DNA from: Roseateles sp. XES5
GTDB taxonomy: Bacteria; Pseudomonadota; Alphaproteobacteria; Rhizobiales; Rhizobiaceae
Direction: 5' to 3'
Length of the DNA stretch: 64,000 nucleotides
Assembly: GCF_020535545.1 (NCBI RefSeq)
Contig: NZ_CP084752.1
Span: 1,905,501 to 1,969,500, forward strand
The notes beneath the pieces were generated by a model, which saw only the letters and a list, made by a program, of their open reading frames with translations, did not search any database and was not told where the DNA came from. The translations under genes and the position numbers were made by a program. This document shows, piece by piece, positions 28,451 to 40,834 of this stretch; position 1 is the stretch's first letter; each line of letters opens with the position of its first letter.

Positions 28451-28470
28451 CCCCAATTACCGATTGGGGA
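28451..28470 (+). promoter_or_regulatory. Hairpin covering the Shine-Dalgarno of the 71-aa gene
   Basis: A 7-bp perfect stem (ccccaat 28451-28457, attgggg 28463-28469) with loop taccg includes the purine-rich ggggaag that precedes the ATG at 28475. There is no T run, so this is not a terminator. It would hide the ribosome binding site, consistent with translational control by the riboswitch just upstream. Confidence 0.65.
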
Positions 28471-28474
28471 AGAC

Positions 28475-28690
28475 ATGTTTGCATTCACCGAAACCAAGCC
28501 ATCGGGCACCGGCAAGCCGGAATCCGTCTTCATCTCCTGGCTGCTCTGGCAACCGCGCGGCGCCGACCTTGCCGTCGAGGCGCTCAAGGAAGTGCGCAAG
28601 CTCGCGCGCTATGAGGGGGGCGATCCCGATGTCGCCCGCCTCAAGGCGTTGTTCGCCTCGCTTGCCGGGGCGGATGGGCGCCTGCACTAG
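28475..28690 (+). CDS. Unknown 71-aa protein downstream of the cobalamin riboswitch
   Basis: I do not recognise this family. The protein begins MFAFTETKPSGTGKPESV, then has WLLWQPRGADLAVEALKEVR and a helical charged C-terminal half ending AGADGRLH. It has no internal methionine and no cysteine, no signal peptide and no membrane helix. ATG 28475 has ggggaag 4 nt upstream, held in a hairpin. It is the first gene after the riboswitch and ends 75 bp before metH, with an operator palindrome between. Context suggests a role in cobalamin or methionine metabolism; that is inference. Coding is supported by position, ribosome binding site and codon pattern. Confidence 0.7.
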   Translation: MFAFTETKPSGTGKPESVFISWLLWQPRGADLAVEALKEVRKLARYEGGDPDVARLKALFASLAGADGRLH

Positions 28691-28726
28691 ACATAAAGAC
28701 ATATTGACATAAAGATATCTTTATGT
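28691..28726 (+). promoter_or_regulatory. Palindromic operator upstream of metH (SahR/ArsR-like)
   Basis: A perfect 20-bp palindrome, acataaagat/atctttatgt, occupies 28707-28726. The same half-site, acataaag, also occurs 16 bp upstream at 28691. It resembles the ataaagatatctttat operators described for SAH-responsive ArsR-family SahR regulators of methionine-cycle genes in Proteobacteria. I recall that motif from memory and have not compared it with a database. It starts directly after the stop of the 71-aa gene and ends 40 bp before the metH ATG. Confidence 0.7.
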
Positions 28727-28765
28727 GACTCCGGTGCAGGTTATCTTGCATCGGAGGGTTTTCCC

Positions 28766-32560
<3,795 letters not shown>

Positions 32561-32566
32561 CGAGGC

Positions 32567-33601
32567 TCAAGCCGTCGCAAGGTTCAGGAGAAGCACCATG
32601 GCGTAGCTGGCGGCGGTCAGCACGCCGAGCGACAGCACGACGGTCGCCGTCACCCGTGGTCCCGCGCGCATCACGCGCTTGAGATCGATGCCGAGGCCGA
32701 GCGCGGCCATGGAGAGGATGGTGAGCACGGTCGCGGCCTTGCCCAGCGTGGCGGCGAGGCCTGCATCGATGAGGCCGAAGCTGCGGGCGGCGAGCATGGC
32801 GAGGAAGCCGAGGATGAACCACGGCACGAGCCGGTGCAGCGCCGGGCGGCGGCCGCCGGTCTTGCCCGAGACGAGCGACAGCACGAACACCACGGGACCG
32901 AGCATCAGCACGCGCACCAGCTTGACGAAGGTGCCGATCTGGATGCTGAGCGCCGAGACCGGCGCGGTCGCGGCCAGCACCTGCGGCACCGCATAGACCG
33001 TCATGCCGGCCATCACGCCATAGCCCGTCGCGGAAAGGCCTAGCAGCGGCACCAGCGCCGGCAGCAGCAGCACCGTCACCATGCCGAGAACCGCGGTGAA
33101 GGCGATGGAGGAGGCGACGTCTTCCGCATCCGCATGGATGACCGGGGCCGTCGCGGCGATTGCGGAATTGCCGCAGATGGAATTGCCGCAGGCGACCAGC
33201 AGCGCGACGCGGCGGGGCAGGCCCAGCCCACGCCCGATGCCGTAGCTGGCCAGAAGGGCAACGGCCACCACCGCCGCGATGGCGCCGATCAGCGGCATGC
33301 CCATATCCGCAATCGCGGCGGCGCTGACGCCCGCGCCGAGCAGCACGATGGCCACTTCCAGGAAGTATTTCGCCGAAAAGGCAATGCCGGCATCGAACCG
33401 TTCCGGCCGGCGCAGCAAAAGCCGGCAGACGGCGCCGATGAGGATCGCCAGCACCAGCGCCTCGATCCATGCGCCGCCTGTCAGCCGCAGTTCCAGCCGC
33501 TCGGCCAGTACGGCGAGGCCGGAAACCAGTACCGACAGAAGCACGCCGGGCGCCACGGCGCGAATTCCAAGGATCGAATGTTTTTTGGGTGTTTTTTCCA
33601 T
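32567..33601 (-). CDS. yeiH: YeiH/UPF0324 family membrane protein, putative sulfate/sulfite-related transporter
   Basis: A 344-aa protein with about ten membrane segments. Family features: LAILIGAVCRLLL, AKYFLEVAIVLLGAGVSAAA, LVACGNSICGNSAIAATAPV and YAVPQVLAATAPVS. YeiH proteins are proposed anion (sulfate/sulfonate) exporters; substrate is unproven. The ATG at 33601 gives the usual N-terminus; an in-frame ATG at 33655 would add 18 residues and sit inside the operator region. Divergent from a LysR regulator, as yeiH and yeiE are in enterobacteria. Confidence 0.9.
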   Translation of the reverse strand: MEKTPKKHSILGIRAVAPGVLLSVLVSGLAVLAERLELRLTGGAWIEALVLAILIGAVCRLLLRRPERFDAGIAFSAKYFLEVAIVLLGAGVSAAAIADMGMPLIGAIAAVVAVALLASYGIGRGLGLPRRVALLVACGNSICGNSAIAATAPVIHADAEDVASSIAFTAVLGMVTVLLLPALVPLLGLSATGYGVMAGMTVYAVPQVLAATAPVSALSIQIGTFVKLVRVLMLGPVVFVLSLVSGKTGGRRPALHRLVPWFILGFLAMLAARSFGLIDAGLAATLGKAATVLTILSMAALGLGIDLKRVMRAGPRVTATVVLSLGVLTAASYAMVLLLNLATA

Positions 33602-33626
33602 GCGCCAAGCAATGCGCTTGAAAAAC

Positions 33627-33676
33627 TGTTCAATCCATCGGTTAATATCGGACATTTCATTCGATTGGATCGAACA
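33627..33676. promoter_or_regulatory. Inverted repeat between yeiH and the LysR gene, likely operator
   Basis: The arms tgttcaatcca (33627-33637) and tggatcgaaca (33666-33676) are complementary at 10 of 11 positions, about 28 bp apart. The right arm ends directly at the ATG of the LysR gene. Location and shape suit a LysR autoregulatory site that also controls yeiH. Confidence 0.5.
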
Positions 33677-34534
33677 ATGATGACGCTGGAACAACTCCGC
33701 ATCTTCGTCGCCGTGGCGGAGCGGGAGCATCTGACGCAGGCCGCCGAGGCCCTGCATCTCACGCCCTCTGCGGTGAGTTCGGCGGTGCGCGTGCTGGAGG
33801 ACCGCTACGGCATCGCGCTCTTCCACCGCACGGGCCGGCGCATCGAACTGACGGAGGCGGGCCTTGCCTTCCTGCCGGAAGCGAAGGCGACGCTGGCGCG
33901 GGCCGAAAGTGCGGACCTTTTCCTCACCGAAATCGGCGGGTTGAAGCGCGGCACGCTGGCCGTGGCCGCCAGCCAGACGGTGGGGGGCTACTGGCTGCCG
34001 CCGCTGCTGATGCGCTTCCACGCGGTCTATCCGGCCATCGGCATCCGCACGGTGGGGGGCAATACGGAACAGGTGGCCGAGGCCGTTCTGGAGGGGCGGG
34101 TGGAGTTGGGCATCATCGAGGGCGAAGTGGACCACCCGGCCCTGTCGCAGCGCATCGTCGCCCGCGACCGGGTGCTCGTCGTCGCGCCCGCCGGCCATCC
34201 GCTTGCGGACGGGCCGATCACGCCCGACGCGCTCACGCAGGCCCGCTGGGTGTTGCGGGAACCCGGATCCGGCACACGCAGTGCGCTGACCTCGGTGCTC
34301 GACGAGACGGCGCTGGACGTTGCGTTGTCGCTGCCGTCGAACGAGGCGGTGCGCAGCGCCGTGCTTGCCGGCAATGCGCTGACGGCAGTGTCGGAATATG
34401 TGGTGCGGGACGACCTTGCCGCCGGCCGGCTCGTGACCGTCGCCTTCGATCTGCCCGAGCGCGCCTTCCGGCTGCTGCGGCACAAGGAACGGTATCGTTC
34501 CCGGGCCGCGCTTGCCTTCGAGGCGCTGCTTTAG
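33677..34534 (+). CDS. LysR-family regulator, YeiE-like
   Basis: A 285-aa LysR protein. The N-terminal HTH reads MTLEQLRIFVAVAEREHLTQ and TPSAVSSAVRVLEDRYGIALFHRTGRR. The effector domain is complete (GTLAVAASQTVGGYWLPPLL; VAPAGHPLAD; ISEY-like VSEYVVRDDLAAGRLV). Order and divergence with yeiH match the YeiE-YeiH pairing of other bacteria, where YeiE responds to sulfite; that function is inferred here. Two adjacent ATGs (33677, 33680) are both possible. Its TAG stop is the first triplet of repeat copy 2. Confidence 0.92.
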   Translation: MMTLEQLRIFVAVAEREHLTQAAEALHLTPSAVSSAVRVLEDRYGIALFHRTGRRIELTEAGLAFLPEAKATLARAESADLFLTEIGGLKRGTLAVAASQTVGGYWLPPLLMRFHAVYPAIGIRTVGGNTEQVAEAVLEGRVELGIIEGEVDHPALSQRIVARDRVLVVAPAGHPLADGPITPDALTQARWVLREPGSGTRSALTSVLDETALDVALSLPSNEAVRSAVLAGNALTAVSEYVVRDDLAAGRLVTVAFDLPERAFRLLRHKERYRSRAALAFEALL

Positions 34535-34625
34535 AGTTTGTCAGGGAAAAGTGGGAACCGGTTTTCCCGAAAAGACAAACAAAAACAAAAGAATTGAGAG
34601 CATGTCTGGTTCAAGACATGCTCTA
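34532..34625. repeat. Rhizobial-type intergenic palindromic repeat, copy 2 (94 bp, inverted relative to copy 1)
   Basis: Read in reverse it matches 17969-18071: tagagtttgtcagggaaaag, gggaaccggttttcccg, aaaagacaaacaaaaac, then a shorter palindrome agagcatgtct / agacatgctct. It fills the whole gap between two convergent genes and supplies both stop codons: TAG of the LysR gene at 34532-34534 and TAG of cobM (cta, 34623-34625). Confidence 0.88.
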
Positions 34626-35384
34626 GTCGCCGCGGCCGCGGAAGCGGCGCTGATAGGCGGGATCGTAGAGCGAGCTTTCGCGGAAATCCTCCGCCGCCAG
34701 CGTGCGGCCGACGAAAATCAGTGCCGTGCGCTCGATCGGCTCTTCCGCCACCTTGGCCGTGATATCGGCCAGCGTGCCGCGCACCACGCGCTCGTCCGGC
34801 CAGGAGGCCTTGACCACGATGGCGACGGGGCAATCGGCGCCGTAGAGCGGCGTCAGGTCTTCGACCACCTTGTCGAGCGCATGGATGGCGAGATGGATGG
34901 CGAGGGTCGCGCCCGTCGCGCCGAAGCCTGCCAGCGTTTCGCGGCCGGGCATCGGCGAGGCGCGGCCGGAAACGCGGGTGAGCACAAGGCTCTGCGCGAC
35001 GGCTGGAATGGTGAGTTCGCGGCCGAGCGCCGACGCCGCGGCGGCGAAGGAGGGCACGCCCGGCGTCATCGTATAGGCGATGCCGTTTTTCTCGAGACGG
35101 CGGATCTGCTCGGCAACGGCGCTCCAGACGGAAAGATCGCCGGAATGGAGGCGCGCCACATCCTCGCCTGCTTCCGCTGCGCGGACATATTCCGCCTCGA
35201 TCTCGTCGAGGGACATCGGTGCGGTATCGACGATGCGCGCCCCGGGCGGGCAATATTGCAGCAGTTCCGGCGAGACGATGGAGCCGGCATAGAGGCAGAC
35301 GGGGCATTTGCCGATGAGATCGCGGCCGCGCACGGTGATGAGGTCGGCAGCGCCGGGGCCGGCGCCGATGAAGTGAACGGTCAT
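34623..35384 (-). CDS. cobM: Precorrin-4 C11-methyltransferase CobM
   Basis: A 253-aa SAM-dependent methylase converting precorrin-4 to precorrin-5. The N-terminal [20 protein letters not shown] and [13 protein letters not shown] motifs, [16 protein letters not shown] and [15 protein letters not shown] are typical of CobM/CbiF. The start lies 2 nt after the cobL stop. It is the last gene of the minus-strand cob run; the stop falls in the intergenic repeat. Complete, family length. Confidence 0.95.
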   Translation of the reverse strand: MTVHFIGAGPGAADLITVRGRDLIGKCPVCLYAGSIVSPELLQYCPPGARIVDTAPMSLDEIEAEYVRAAEAGEDVARLHSGDLSVWSAVAEQIRRLEKNGIAYTMTPGVPSFAAAASALGRELTIPAVAQSLVLTRVSGRASPMPGRETLAGFGATGATLAIHLAIHALDKVVEDLTPLYGADCPVAIVVKASWPDERVVRGTLADITAKVAEEPIERTALIFVGRTLAAEDFRESSLYDPAYQRRFRGRGD

Positions 35385-35386
35385 TG

Positions 35387-36652
35387 TCAGTCCTCGATTT
35401 TGTTGGCCGGCTTCATCCAGCGCCATTGTGTAACGGGCATGGCCGGCCGCCAGCCCGTCATCTGGCCGACGGGCGCGGCCCGCGCGATATCGATGCGAAG
35501 GAGCGAGCCGCCGAGCCGGGCGTGACGAGCGAGCAGCACGGCCTCCATTTCGGTGGTCACGGCATTGGCGACCAGTCGCCCGCCGGGTTTCAGACCCGCT
35601 ATGGCGGCCTCCGTCACGCCAGCCTCGCTGCCGCCGCCGCCGATGAAGATCGCATCCGGCGGGGCAAGCCCGGCCAGCGCTTCCGGTGCCGTGCCTTCCA
35701 CGACGGAAAGGCCCGGCACGCCGAACGCCGTCGCATTGCGGCGGATGCGGGCGGCGCGCTCGGGATGGCCCTCGATGGCGATGGCCTTGAGCGAGGGGTC
35801 GGCCAGCATCCATTCGATGCCGATGGAGCCCGAGCCGGCGCCGACATCCCAGAGCAACTCCCCGCGGCGCGGCGCCAGCGCCGAGAGCGTCAGGGCGCGG
35901 ATTTCGTGCTTGGTGATCTGGCCGTCATGCTCGAAGAGCGCGTCGTCGAGACCGGGCGTATAGGCAAGGATGCGCGCGCCTGTACCGGCCGTAACCTCCA
36001 CGGCGCAGACATTCAGCATGTCGGCATCTTGAAGGGCGAAGGCTTCGGCGCGGTGGCTGCTGACCCGTTCGCGCGTCCCGCCGAGCGCTTCGAGAACCGT
36101 GAGATCCGATGCGCCGAAGCCGCTCTCCGTAAGAAGGGCCGCCAGGGCGGCGGGCCCGTCACTGTCCGAAGTCAGGGCGAGGATGCGGCTGCCGGGATGA
36201 AGATGCGGGCGGATGAGATCGATCGGGCGGCCGTGCAGGGAAACGCTGACCGTGTCCTGCAGCGCCCAGCCCATGCGCGAGGCGGCAAGGCTGAAGGAGG
36301 ACGGGGCGGGCAGGACGCGCATTTCCGTGCGCGCGATGCGGCGGGAGAGCGTGACGCCGACGCCGAAGAAGAAGGGGTCGCCGGAGGCCAGCACCGCGAC
36401 GGGCCGGCCACGGGCAGCCGATACCGCCTCGACCGAACGCTCGAAGGGGTTGAGCCAGGCATGTCGTTCGCCGCGGATGGCGGCGCCGGCAAGCTCCAGA
36501 TGGCGCGCGCCGCCGAAGACGAGGTCGGCTGCCGCGAGGGCGGCCTTGGCCTCGTCGCCGAGACCGGCTAGACCGTCCTCGCCGATCCCGACGATGGTGA
36601 GCCACGGGGCGGCGGCGGAAGAGGCGGGATCAGGCGTGGACAAAAGACGCAT
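35387..36652 (-). CDS. cobL: Precorrin-6B C5,15-methyltransferase / decarboxylase CobL
   Basis: A 421-aa two-domain enzyme acting on precorrin-6B to give precorrin-8. The CbiE-like half begins [20 protein letters not shown] and has [13 protein letters not shown]. The CbiT-like half carries the SAM fold [18 protein letters not shown] and ends [14 protein letters not shown]. The start is ATG 36652 (or ATG 36658). The first 6-8 codons overlap the 5' end of the divergent cobK, whose GTG lies at 36636, so each gene's promoter must lie within the other. Followed by cobM. Confidence 0.94.
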   Translation of the reverse strand: MRLLSTPDPASSAAAPWLTIVGIGEDGLAGLGDEAKAALAAADLVFGGARHLELAGAAIRGERHAWLNPFERSVEAVSAARGRPVAVLASGDPFFFGVGVTLSRRIARTEMRVLPAPSSFSLAASRMGWALQDTVSVSLHGRPIDLIRPHLHPGSRILALTSDSDGPAALAALLTESGFGASDLTVLEALGGTRERVSSHRAEAFALQDADMLNVCAVEVTAGTGARILAYTPGLDDALFEHDGQITKHEIRALTLSALAPRRGELLWDVGAGSGSIGIEWMLADPSLKAIAIEGHPERAARIRRNATAFGVPGLSVVEGTAPEALAGLAPPDAIFIGGGGSEAGVTEAAIAGLKPGGRLVANAVTTEMEAVLLARHARLGGSLLRIDIARAAPVGQMTGWRPAMPVTQWRWMKPANKIED

Positions 36653-37406
36653 CCTCATACTGGGCGGCACGGGCGAGGCCCGCGACCTTGCGGCGCGCCT
36701 TGCCGGTCGGGCCGATCTGGCCGTCACTCTGTCGCTGGCCGGCCGCACGCTCGATCCCGCGCCGCAGCCCGCGCCGGTGCGCACCGGCGGCTTCGGCGGT
36801 GCGGCGGGGCTTGCTGCCTATCTGGGTGGCGAGAGCATCGATCTCGTGATCGACGCAACCCACCCCTTTGCCCGGCAGATATCCGCCAATGCCCGTGCTG
36901 CGAGCGCCACGACCGGCGTTCCGCTGCTGCGGCTGGAACGGCTCGGCTGGGACGAGCAGGCAGGCGATCGCTGGCGCCGCGTTGCGAGCATGGACGAGGC
37001 CGTGGCGGCACTGGGCGTGGAACCGCGCCGGGTCTTCCTTGCCATCGGTCGTCAGGAGGCGAAGGCCTTCGACGCCGCCCCGCAGCATCACTATCTCGTG
37101 CGCAGCGTCGATCCCGTCGATCCGCCGCTCGATGCGCCCGATGTCGGCTACCTGCTTGCGCGGGGCCCCTTCGCGCCCGAGGCGGAAATCGCGCTCCTGC
37201 GGGATCATCGCATCGACATCGTCGTCAGCAAGAATTCCGGTGGCGAGGCCACCTCTGCAAAAATCGCCGCCGCCCGCCATCTCGGCCTGCCCGTCGTGAT
37301 GGTCGAGCGGGCGGCCGTGGAGGACGGCCACCGCGCCGGGACGGTCGAGGATGCGGTGCGGCTGATGGATCATGTGCTCGGCGCCTTCAGGAAGCGCGGC
37401 GTATAG
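36636..37406 (+). CDS. cobK: Precorrin-6A reductase CobK, antisense to the rest of the cluster
   Basis: A 256-aa NADPH-dependent reductase converting precorrin-6A to precorrin-6B. It begins [20 protein letters not shown] (GTG start) and contains VIDATHPFARQISANA, RRVFLAIGRQEAKAF, VVSKNSGGEATSAKIAAARH and LPVVMVERA, all CobK hallmarks. It is the only plus-strand gene in the cluster. Its first 17 bp overlap cobL head-to-head and its last 37 bp overlap cobJ tail-to-tail (37370-37406). No room is left for intergenic signals, so it is probably driven from within cobL. Confidence 0.94.
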   Translation: MDKRRILILGGTGEARDLAARLAGRADLAVTLSLAGRTLDPAPQPAPVRTGGFGGAAGLAAYLGGESIDLVIDATHPFARQISANARAASATTGVPLLRLERLGWDEQAGDRWRRVASMDEAVAALGVEPRRVFLAIGRQEAKAFDAAPQHHYLVRSVDPVDPPLDAPDVGYLLARGPFAPEAEIALLRDHRIDIVVSKNSGGEATSAKIAAARHLGLPVVMVERAAVEDGHRAGTVEDAVRLMDHVLGAFRKRGV

Positions 37407-38134
37407 ACGAGATCCGGCAGGTCGGGGCGGGCGATGACGCGCGTTTCCGGCGAACCGATGACGACGCAGGTCGCCATGTCGGCGCGCTCGGCCTCGGCCT
37501 CGCCCAGGGGCATGACCAGCATGCGCTCGTCCGGCCGGCCGGCGGCGCGGCCGAAGATGACAGGCGTTTGCGCCGGAAGCATTTCGCGCAGGATCTCGAA
37601 AGCCTTGCCGAGCTGCCAGGGGCGCGCCTTGCTGATCGGGTTGTAGAGCGCGATGACGAGGCCGGCCTCGGAAACCATGCGCAGCCGCTTCTCGATGATC
37701 TCCCAGGGCTTCAGATTGTCGGAAAGCGAGATGGCGCAGAAATCGTGACCGAGCGGCGCGCCGATGCGCGCGGCGACCGCCAGCATGGCGGTGACGCCGG
37801 GCACGATGACGAGATCGACCGTCTTCCACGCTTCCGGTCCGGCATCGATCGCCTCGCAGACCGCCGCCGCCATGGCGAAGACGCCGGGGTCGCCGCCCGA
37901 AACGACGCAGACGTCAATGCCCGCCGCTGCTCGCGTCAGGGCCGCCTCGGCGCGGTTCAGTTCCTCGCGATTGTCGGAGGCGACCTTGATCTGGTCGGGC
38001 CGCAGATTCAGCCGGTCGATATAGGGAAAGTAGCCGAAGAACTCGGTGGAAGCCGCAACGGCGTGAAGCGCTTCCGGCGTCATCTGGTCCGGATTGCCGG
38101 GACCGGTGCCGATCACGAAAAGCTTGCCGGTCAT
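37370..38134 (-). CDS. cobJ: Precorrin-3B C17-methyltransferase CobJ
   Basis: A 254-aa methylase that contracts the ring, making precorrin-4. Motifs: LFVIGTGPGNPDQMTPEALH, EFFGYFPYIDRL, VVSGGDPGVFAMA, DFCAISLSDNLKPWE, ALYNPISKARPWQLGKA. The start overlaps the cobI stop as ATGA; the 3' end overlaps cobK on the other strand by 37 bp. Complete. Confidence 0.95.
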   Translation of the reverse strand: MTGKLFVIGTGPGNPDQMTPEALHAVAASTEFFGYFPYIDRLNLRPDQIKVASDNREELNRAEAALTRAAAGIDVCVVSGGDPGVFAMAAAVCEAIDAGPEAWKTVDLVIVPGVTAMLAVAARIGAPLGHDFCAISLSDNLKPWEIIEKRLRMVSEAGLVIALYNPISKARPWQLGKAFEILREMLPAQTPVIFGRAAGRPDERMLVMPLGEAEAERADMATCVVIGSPETRVIARPDLPDLVYTPRFLKAPST

Positions 38135-38871
38135 TGACGGCCGCTCCAGCCGGGCACGAGGACGAGCGAGAAATAGGGCGCGCTATCGTCGAGCTTTTCG
38201 GAGAGCCGCATCGACTTGCTCGACGGCGTGGTACCGCGCTCGACATAGACCGCTTCGCTGAGCCTGCCGGCATTCGCCAGCGCCCGGCGGATTTTCGGCA
38301 GGTTGCGGCCGATCTTCATGATGACGGCGGCCTGCGTGTCGACGAGGCGGCGGGACAGTTCCTCCTCCTTCATCGTGCCGGGCAGCACCGACAGCACGTC
38401 GTCGCCCTGCACGATCGGCAATCCGGAGAGCGACCAGCAGCCGGACATGGCGGTGATGCCGGGAATGACCTCGGTCGGAAAACGATCGGCGAGCCGCACA
38501 TGCAGGTGCATGTAGGAGCCGTAGAACATCGGGTCGCCTTCGGAAAGGATCGCGACGGTGCGGCCGGCCGCAAGATGCTCTGCGACGGCGGCAGCCGAGG
38601 CATCGTAGAAGGCCGTGATCTGCTGCTTGTAGTCGTCGTGATCCTTGTCGATCTCCGTCGTCACGGGATAGTAGAGCGGCAGTTCCGCCATGCCCGGCTT
38701 CAGGAGCCCCTCGACGATGGCTCGGCCGTTGCCGGAGCGGCCGGCCTTGGCGAAATAGGCGAGCACGTCGGCCTCGCCTATCGCCCGCACCGCCTTCAGC
38801 GTCAGAAGTTCCGGATCGCCCGGCCCCGTGCCCACGCCGTAAAGTCGTCCCGTCGTCGTCATCATGTTCAT
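38131..38871 (-). CDS. cobI: Precorrin-2 C20-methyltransferase CobI
   Basis: A 246-aa enzyme converting precorrin-2 to precorrin-3A. Motifs: GRLYGVGTGPGDPELLTLKA, AILSEGDPMFYGSYMHLHVR, VIPGITAMSGCWSLSGLPIV. Three ATGs are possible near the start (38871, 38865, 38862); I take 38871 because it overlaps the cobH stop as ATGA, the junction style used across this operon. Confidence 0.95.
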   Translation of the reverse strand: MNMMTTTGRLYGVGTGPGDPELLTLKAVRAIGEADVLAYFAKAGRSGNGRAIVEGLLKPGMAELPLYYPVTTEIDKDHDDYKQQITAFYDASAAAVAEHLAAGRTVAILSEGDPMFYGSYMHLHVRLADRFPTEVIPGITAMSGCWSLSGLPIVQGDDVLSVLPGTMKEEELSRRLVDTQAAVIMKIGRNLPKIRRALANAGRLSEAVYVERGTTPSSKSMRLSEKLDDSAPYFSLVLVPGWSGRQ

Positions 38872-39500
38872 AGCCCCGGCCTCGCCAGCGAATTGAGAGC
38901 GGCCGCGGTCATCGCGCTGCCACCGAGCCGGCCGCGCACGATCGCAAAGGGCACGCCATAGGAGTTTTCCGCCAGCGCGTCCTTCGATTCCGCCGCACCG
39001 ACGAAGCCGACCGGCATGCCGAGGATCGCCGCCGGTTTCGGCGCGCCGTCGCGCAGAAGTTCGAGCAGGTAGAAGAGGGCGGTCGGCGCATTGCCGATGG
39101 CGACGACAGAGCCTGCCATGCGCTCCAGCCAGAGGCGGATGGCGGCGGCGGAGCGGGTATTGTCGATCTCCCTTGCGAGATCGGGCGTTCGCGGGTCGCG
39201 CAGCGTGCAGATCACGTCGTTGTTCGCCGGCAGGCGGGCGGCGGTGACGCCGCGCGCGACCATTTCGGCATCGCAGAAGATCGGCGCGCCGGCCTGCAGG
39301 GCGGCGCGGGCGGAACCCACGAAATCCGGCGAGAAGACGAAATGCGCCGCCGCCTCGACAAGACCGGCCGCATGGATCATGCGCACGGCGACGTCCGATT
39401 CCGCTTCGGAAAAGCGGGAAAGATCGGCTTCGGCGCGGATGATCGCGAAGGATTTCTCATAGATGGCCGTGCCATCCTTGATGTAGTCGTACTCTGTCAT
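38868..39500 (-). CDS. cobH: Precorrin-8X methylmutase CobH
   Basis: A 210-aa isomerase moving the C11 methyl to C12 to yield hydrogenobyrinic acid. It begins MTEYDYIKDGTAIYEKSFAI and has the catalytic-region motif RMIHAAGLVEAAAHFVFSPD, then NDVICTLRDPRTPDLA and AILGMPVGFVGAAESKDAL. It overlaps cobG and cobI by 4 bp each. Complete. Confidence 0.95.
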   Translation of the reverse strand: MTEYDYIKDGTAIYEKSFAIIRAEADLSRFSEAESDVAVRMIHAAGLVEAAAHFVFSPDFVGSARAALQAGAPIFCDAEMVARGVTAARLPANNDVICTLRDPRTPDLAREIDNTRSAAAIRLWLERMAGSVVAIGNAPTALFYLLELLRDGAPKPAAILGMPVGFVGAAESKDALAENSYGVPFAIVRGRLGGSAMTAAALNSLARPGL

Positions 39501-40834
39501 TGTTGGCCTTGAAATGCGGAAACGAGGGCGGCGGGCGCGGTGCGCTCGAGCAGGCTTTGGGCGGTCTCTTTCTCCCTGCGGCCGCTCTGCAGGAACGAGC
39601 CGAGGCGTTCGATAGCCGGCTTCAGAGTATCGGCCGGAAGGAGGGTCGCGGGTGGATCGCCGGCGCGCCCGTCGAGCACGAGGCCGATGCCGGCGGCGGT
39701 GCCGCAGAGCGTCACGGCGGCTTTCGCCGGATGGGCGCAGCCCTTCGGGCAGCCGGAGATGTGAAGGTCGACCGAACCATCCAGCAGGACGCCGGCATGC
39801 GCGACCAGGGCATCGGCGGCCGCGCGCGTGTCGAAGGCGGCGGAGGCGCAGCCGGCGGCGCCGGCGCAGATCGATATGGACCGGCCGGGGGCGTCGTCGG
39901 CGCTCCAGAAGCCTTCGCGTTCGGCGGCGCGCTTGGCTTCCGCAAGTTCCCGTCCCTCAAGTCCGCGCGCCAGAAGGGTCCGGTGCGGGGCAAGACGGTA
40001 TTCCGTGGCCCCGCAGGTCTCAAGGGCGTGGACTAGCGCTGCGAGGCGGTCGGCATGCATCTGGCCATAGGCGGGCGCGAGGCCGAGCACGGTTTCCGCG
40101 CCGATGCTGTGGTTGCCGATCGGGTGACGGGCGGAGGCGGAAAGGCGCTCCGTGGCAACCGCTGCATCGAGGCGTGCCGCCAGCATCCGGGCGTCGAGTT
40201 CGCGGCCGCGGGCGGTGGGGCCGATGGCGGCGAGCGCCGCGACGACGGCCATCGTCCTGTCGATCACGTCCTCTGCCGGAAACAGGCCGATCCCGTTTGC
40301 CGTCGCGCGGTCGCCGCCGACGGAGAGGCGCCATGCCGTTCCTTCGGCCGCGGCGTCGAGACGAATGTCGGCGACCATGTCGGCAAGGCAAAGCACGCCG
40401 CCGCCATCGACGACGATGGCGAGCTTGGGCGCAAGCACGAGGGACGCTTCGGCAACGGCGCGGCGCAGCGCATCGGCGAGCGGCGCCGCATCGGCGGTTT
40501 CCGAGGGATCGATGCCGGCGAGTGGCGGCGTTTCGATGGCGACGCCCGTCTGCGGCGCGATGCCGGCCGCCTCTAGACCGGCGGCAAGGCGAGGCACCGA
40601 AGCCTCCGTCAGGCCGCGAAGCTGCAGGTTGCCGCGGGCGGTGATTTCGATGAGGCCGTTGCCGTGCTCGCGGGCGAGGGTGGCGATGGCCACGAGGTCC
40701 CGGGCGCTGAGGGCAGGCGCGACCGGCCGCAGGCGCACCAGCAGGCCGTCGCCGGTCTGCATCGGCGTGGCGACCGACGGGCATGAACCGCGGCGCAGGG
40801 CATTCGGCTCGGTCCGGGCGAGGGGCGCCGTCAT
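39497..40834 (-). CDS. cobG: Precorrin-3B synthase CobG
   Basis: A 445-aa nitrite/sulfite reductase-like Fe-S monooxygenase that uses O2 to turn precorrin-3A into precorrin-3B, marking the aerobic pathway. The N-terminal half has LLVRLRPVAPALSARDLVAI and ARGNLQLRGL. The C-terminal [4Fe-4S] cysteines lie in SICAGAAGCASAAF and HISGCPKGCAHPAK. The start ATG at 40834 overlaps cobF by ATGA. The open frame upstream belongs to a cobF shadow. Confidence 0.93.
   Translation of the reverse strand: MTAPLARTEPNALRRGSCPSVATPMQTGDGLLVRLRPVAPALSARDLVAIATLAREHGNGLIEITARGNLQLRGLTEASVPRLAAGLEAAGIAPQTGVAIETPPLAGIDPSETADAAPLADALRRAVAEASLVLAPKLAIVVDGGGVLCLADMVADIRLDAAAEGTAWRLSVGGDRATANGIGLFPAEDVIDRTMAVVAALAAIGPTARGRELDARMLAARLDAAVATERLSASARHPIGNHSIGAETVLGLAPAYGQMHADRLAALVHALETCGATEYRLAPHRTLLARGLEGRELAEAKRAAEREGFWSADDAPGRSISICAGAAGCASAAFDTRAAADALVAHAGVLLDGSVDLHISGCPKGCAHPAKAAVTLCGTAAGIGLVLDGRAGDPPATLLPADTLKPAIERLGSFLQSGRREKETAQSLLERTAPAALVSAFQGQQ

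Noticed and set aside
28067..28474. N-terminal extension of the 71-aa protein through the riboswitch
   Set aside because: The frame is open by chance through the aptamer; the conserved nucleotides there are explained by RNA structure and a good start exists at 28475.
34532..34625. Insertion sequence or transposon end
   Set aside because: No transposase gene, no target duplication visible; it matches a short palindromic repeat class.
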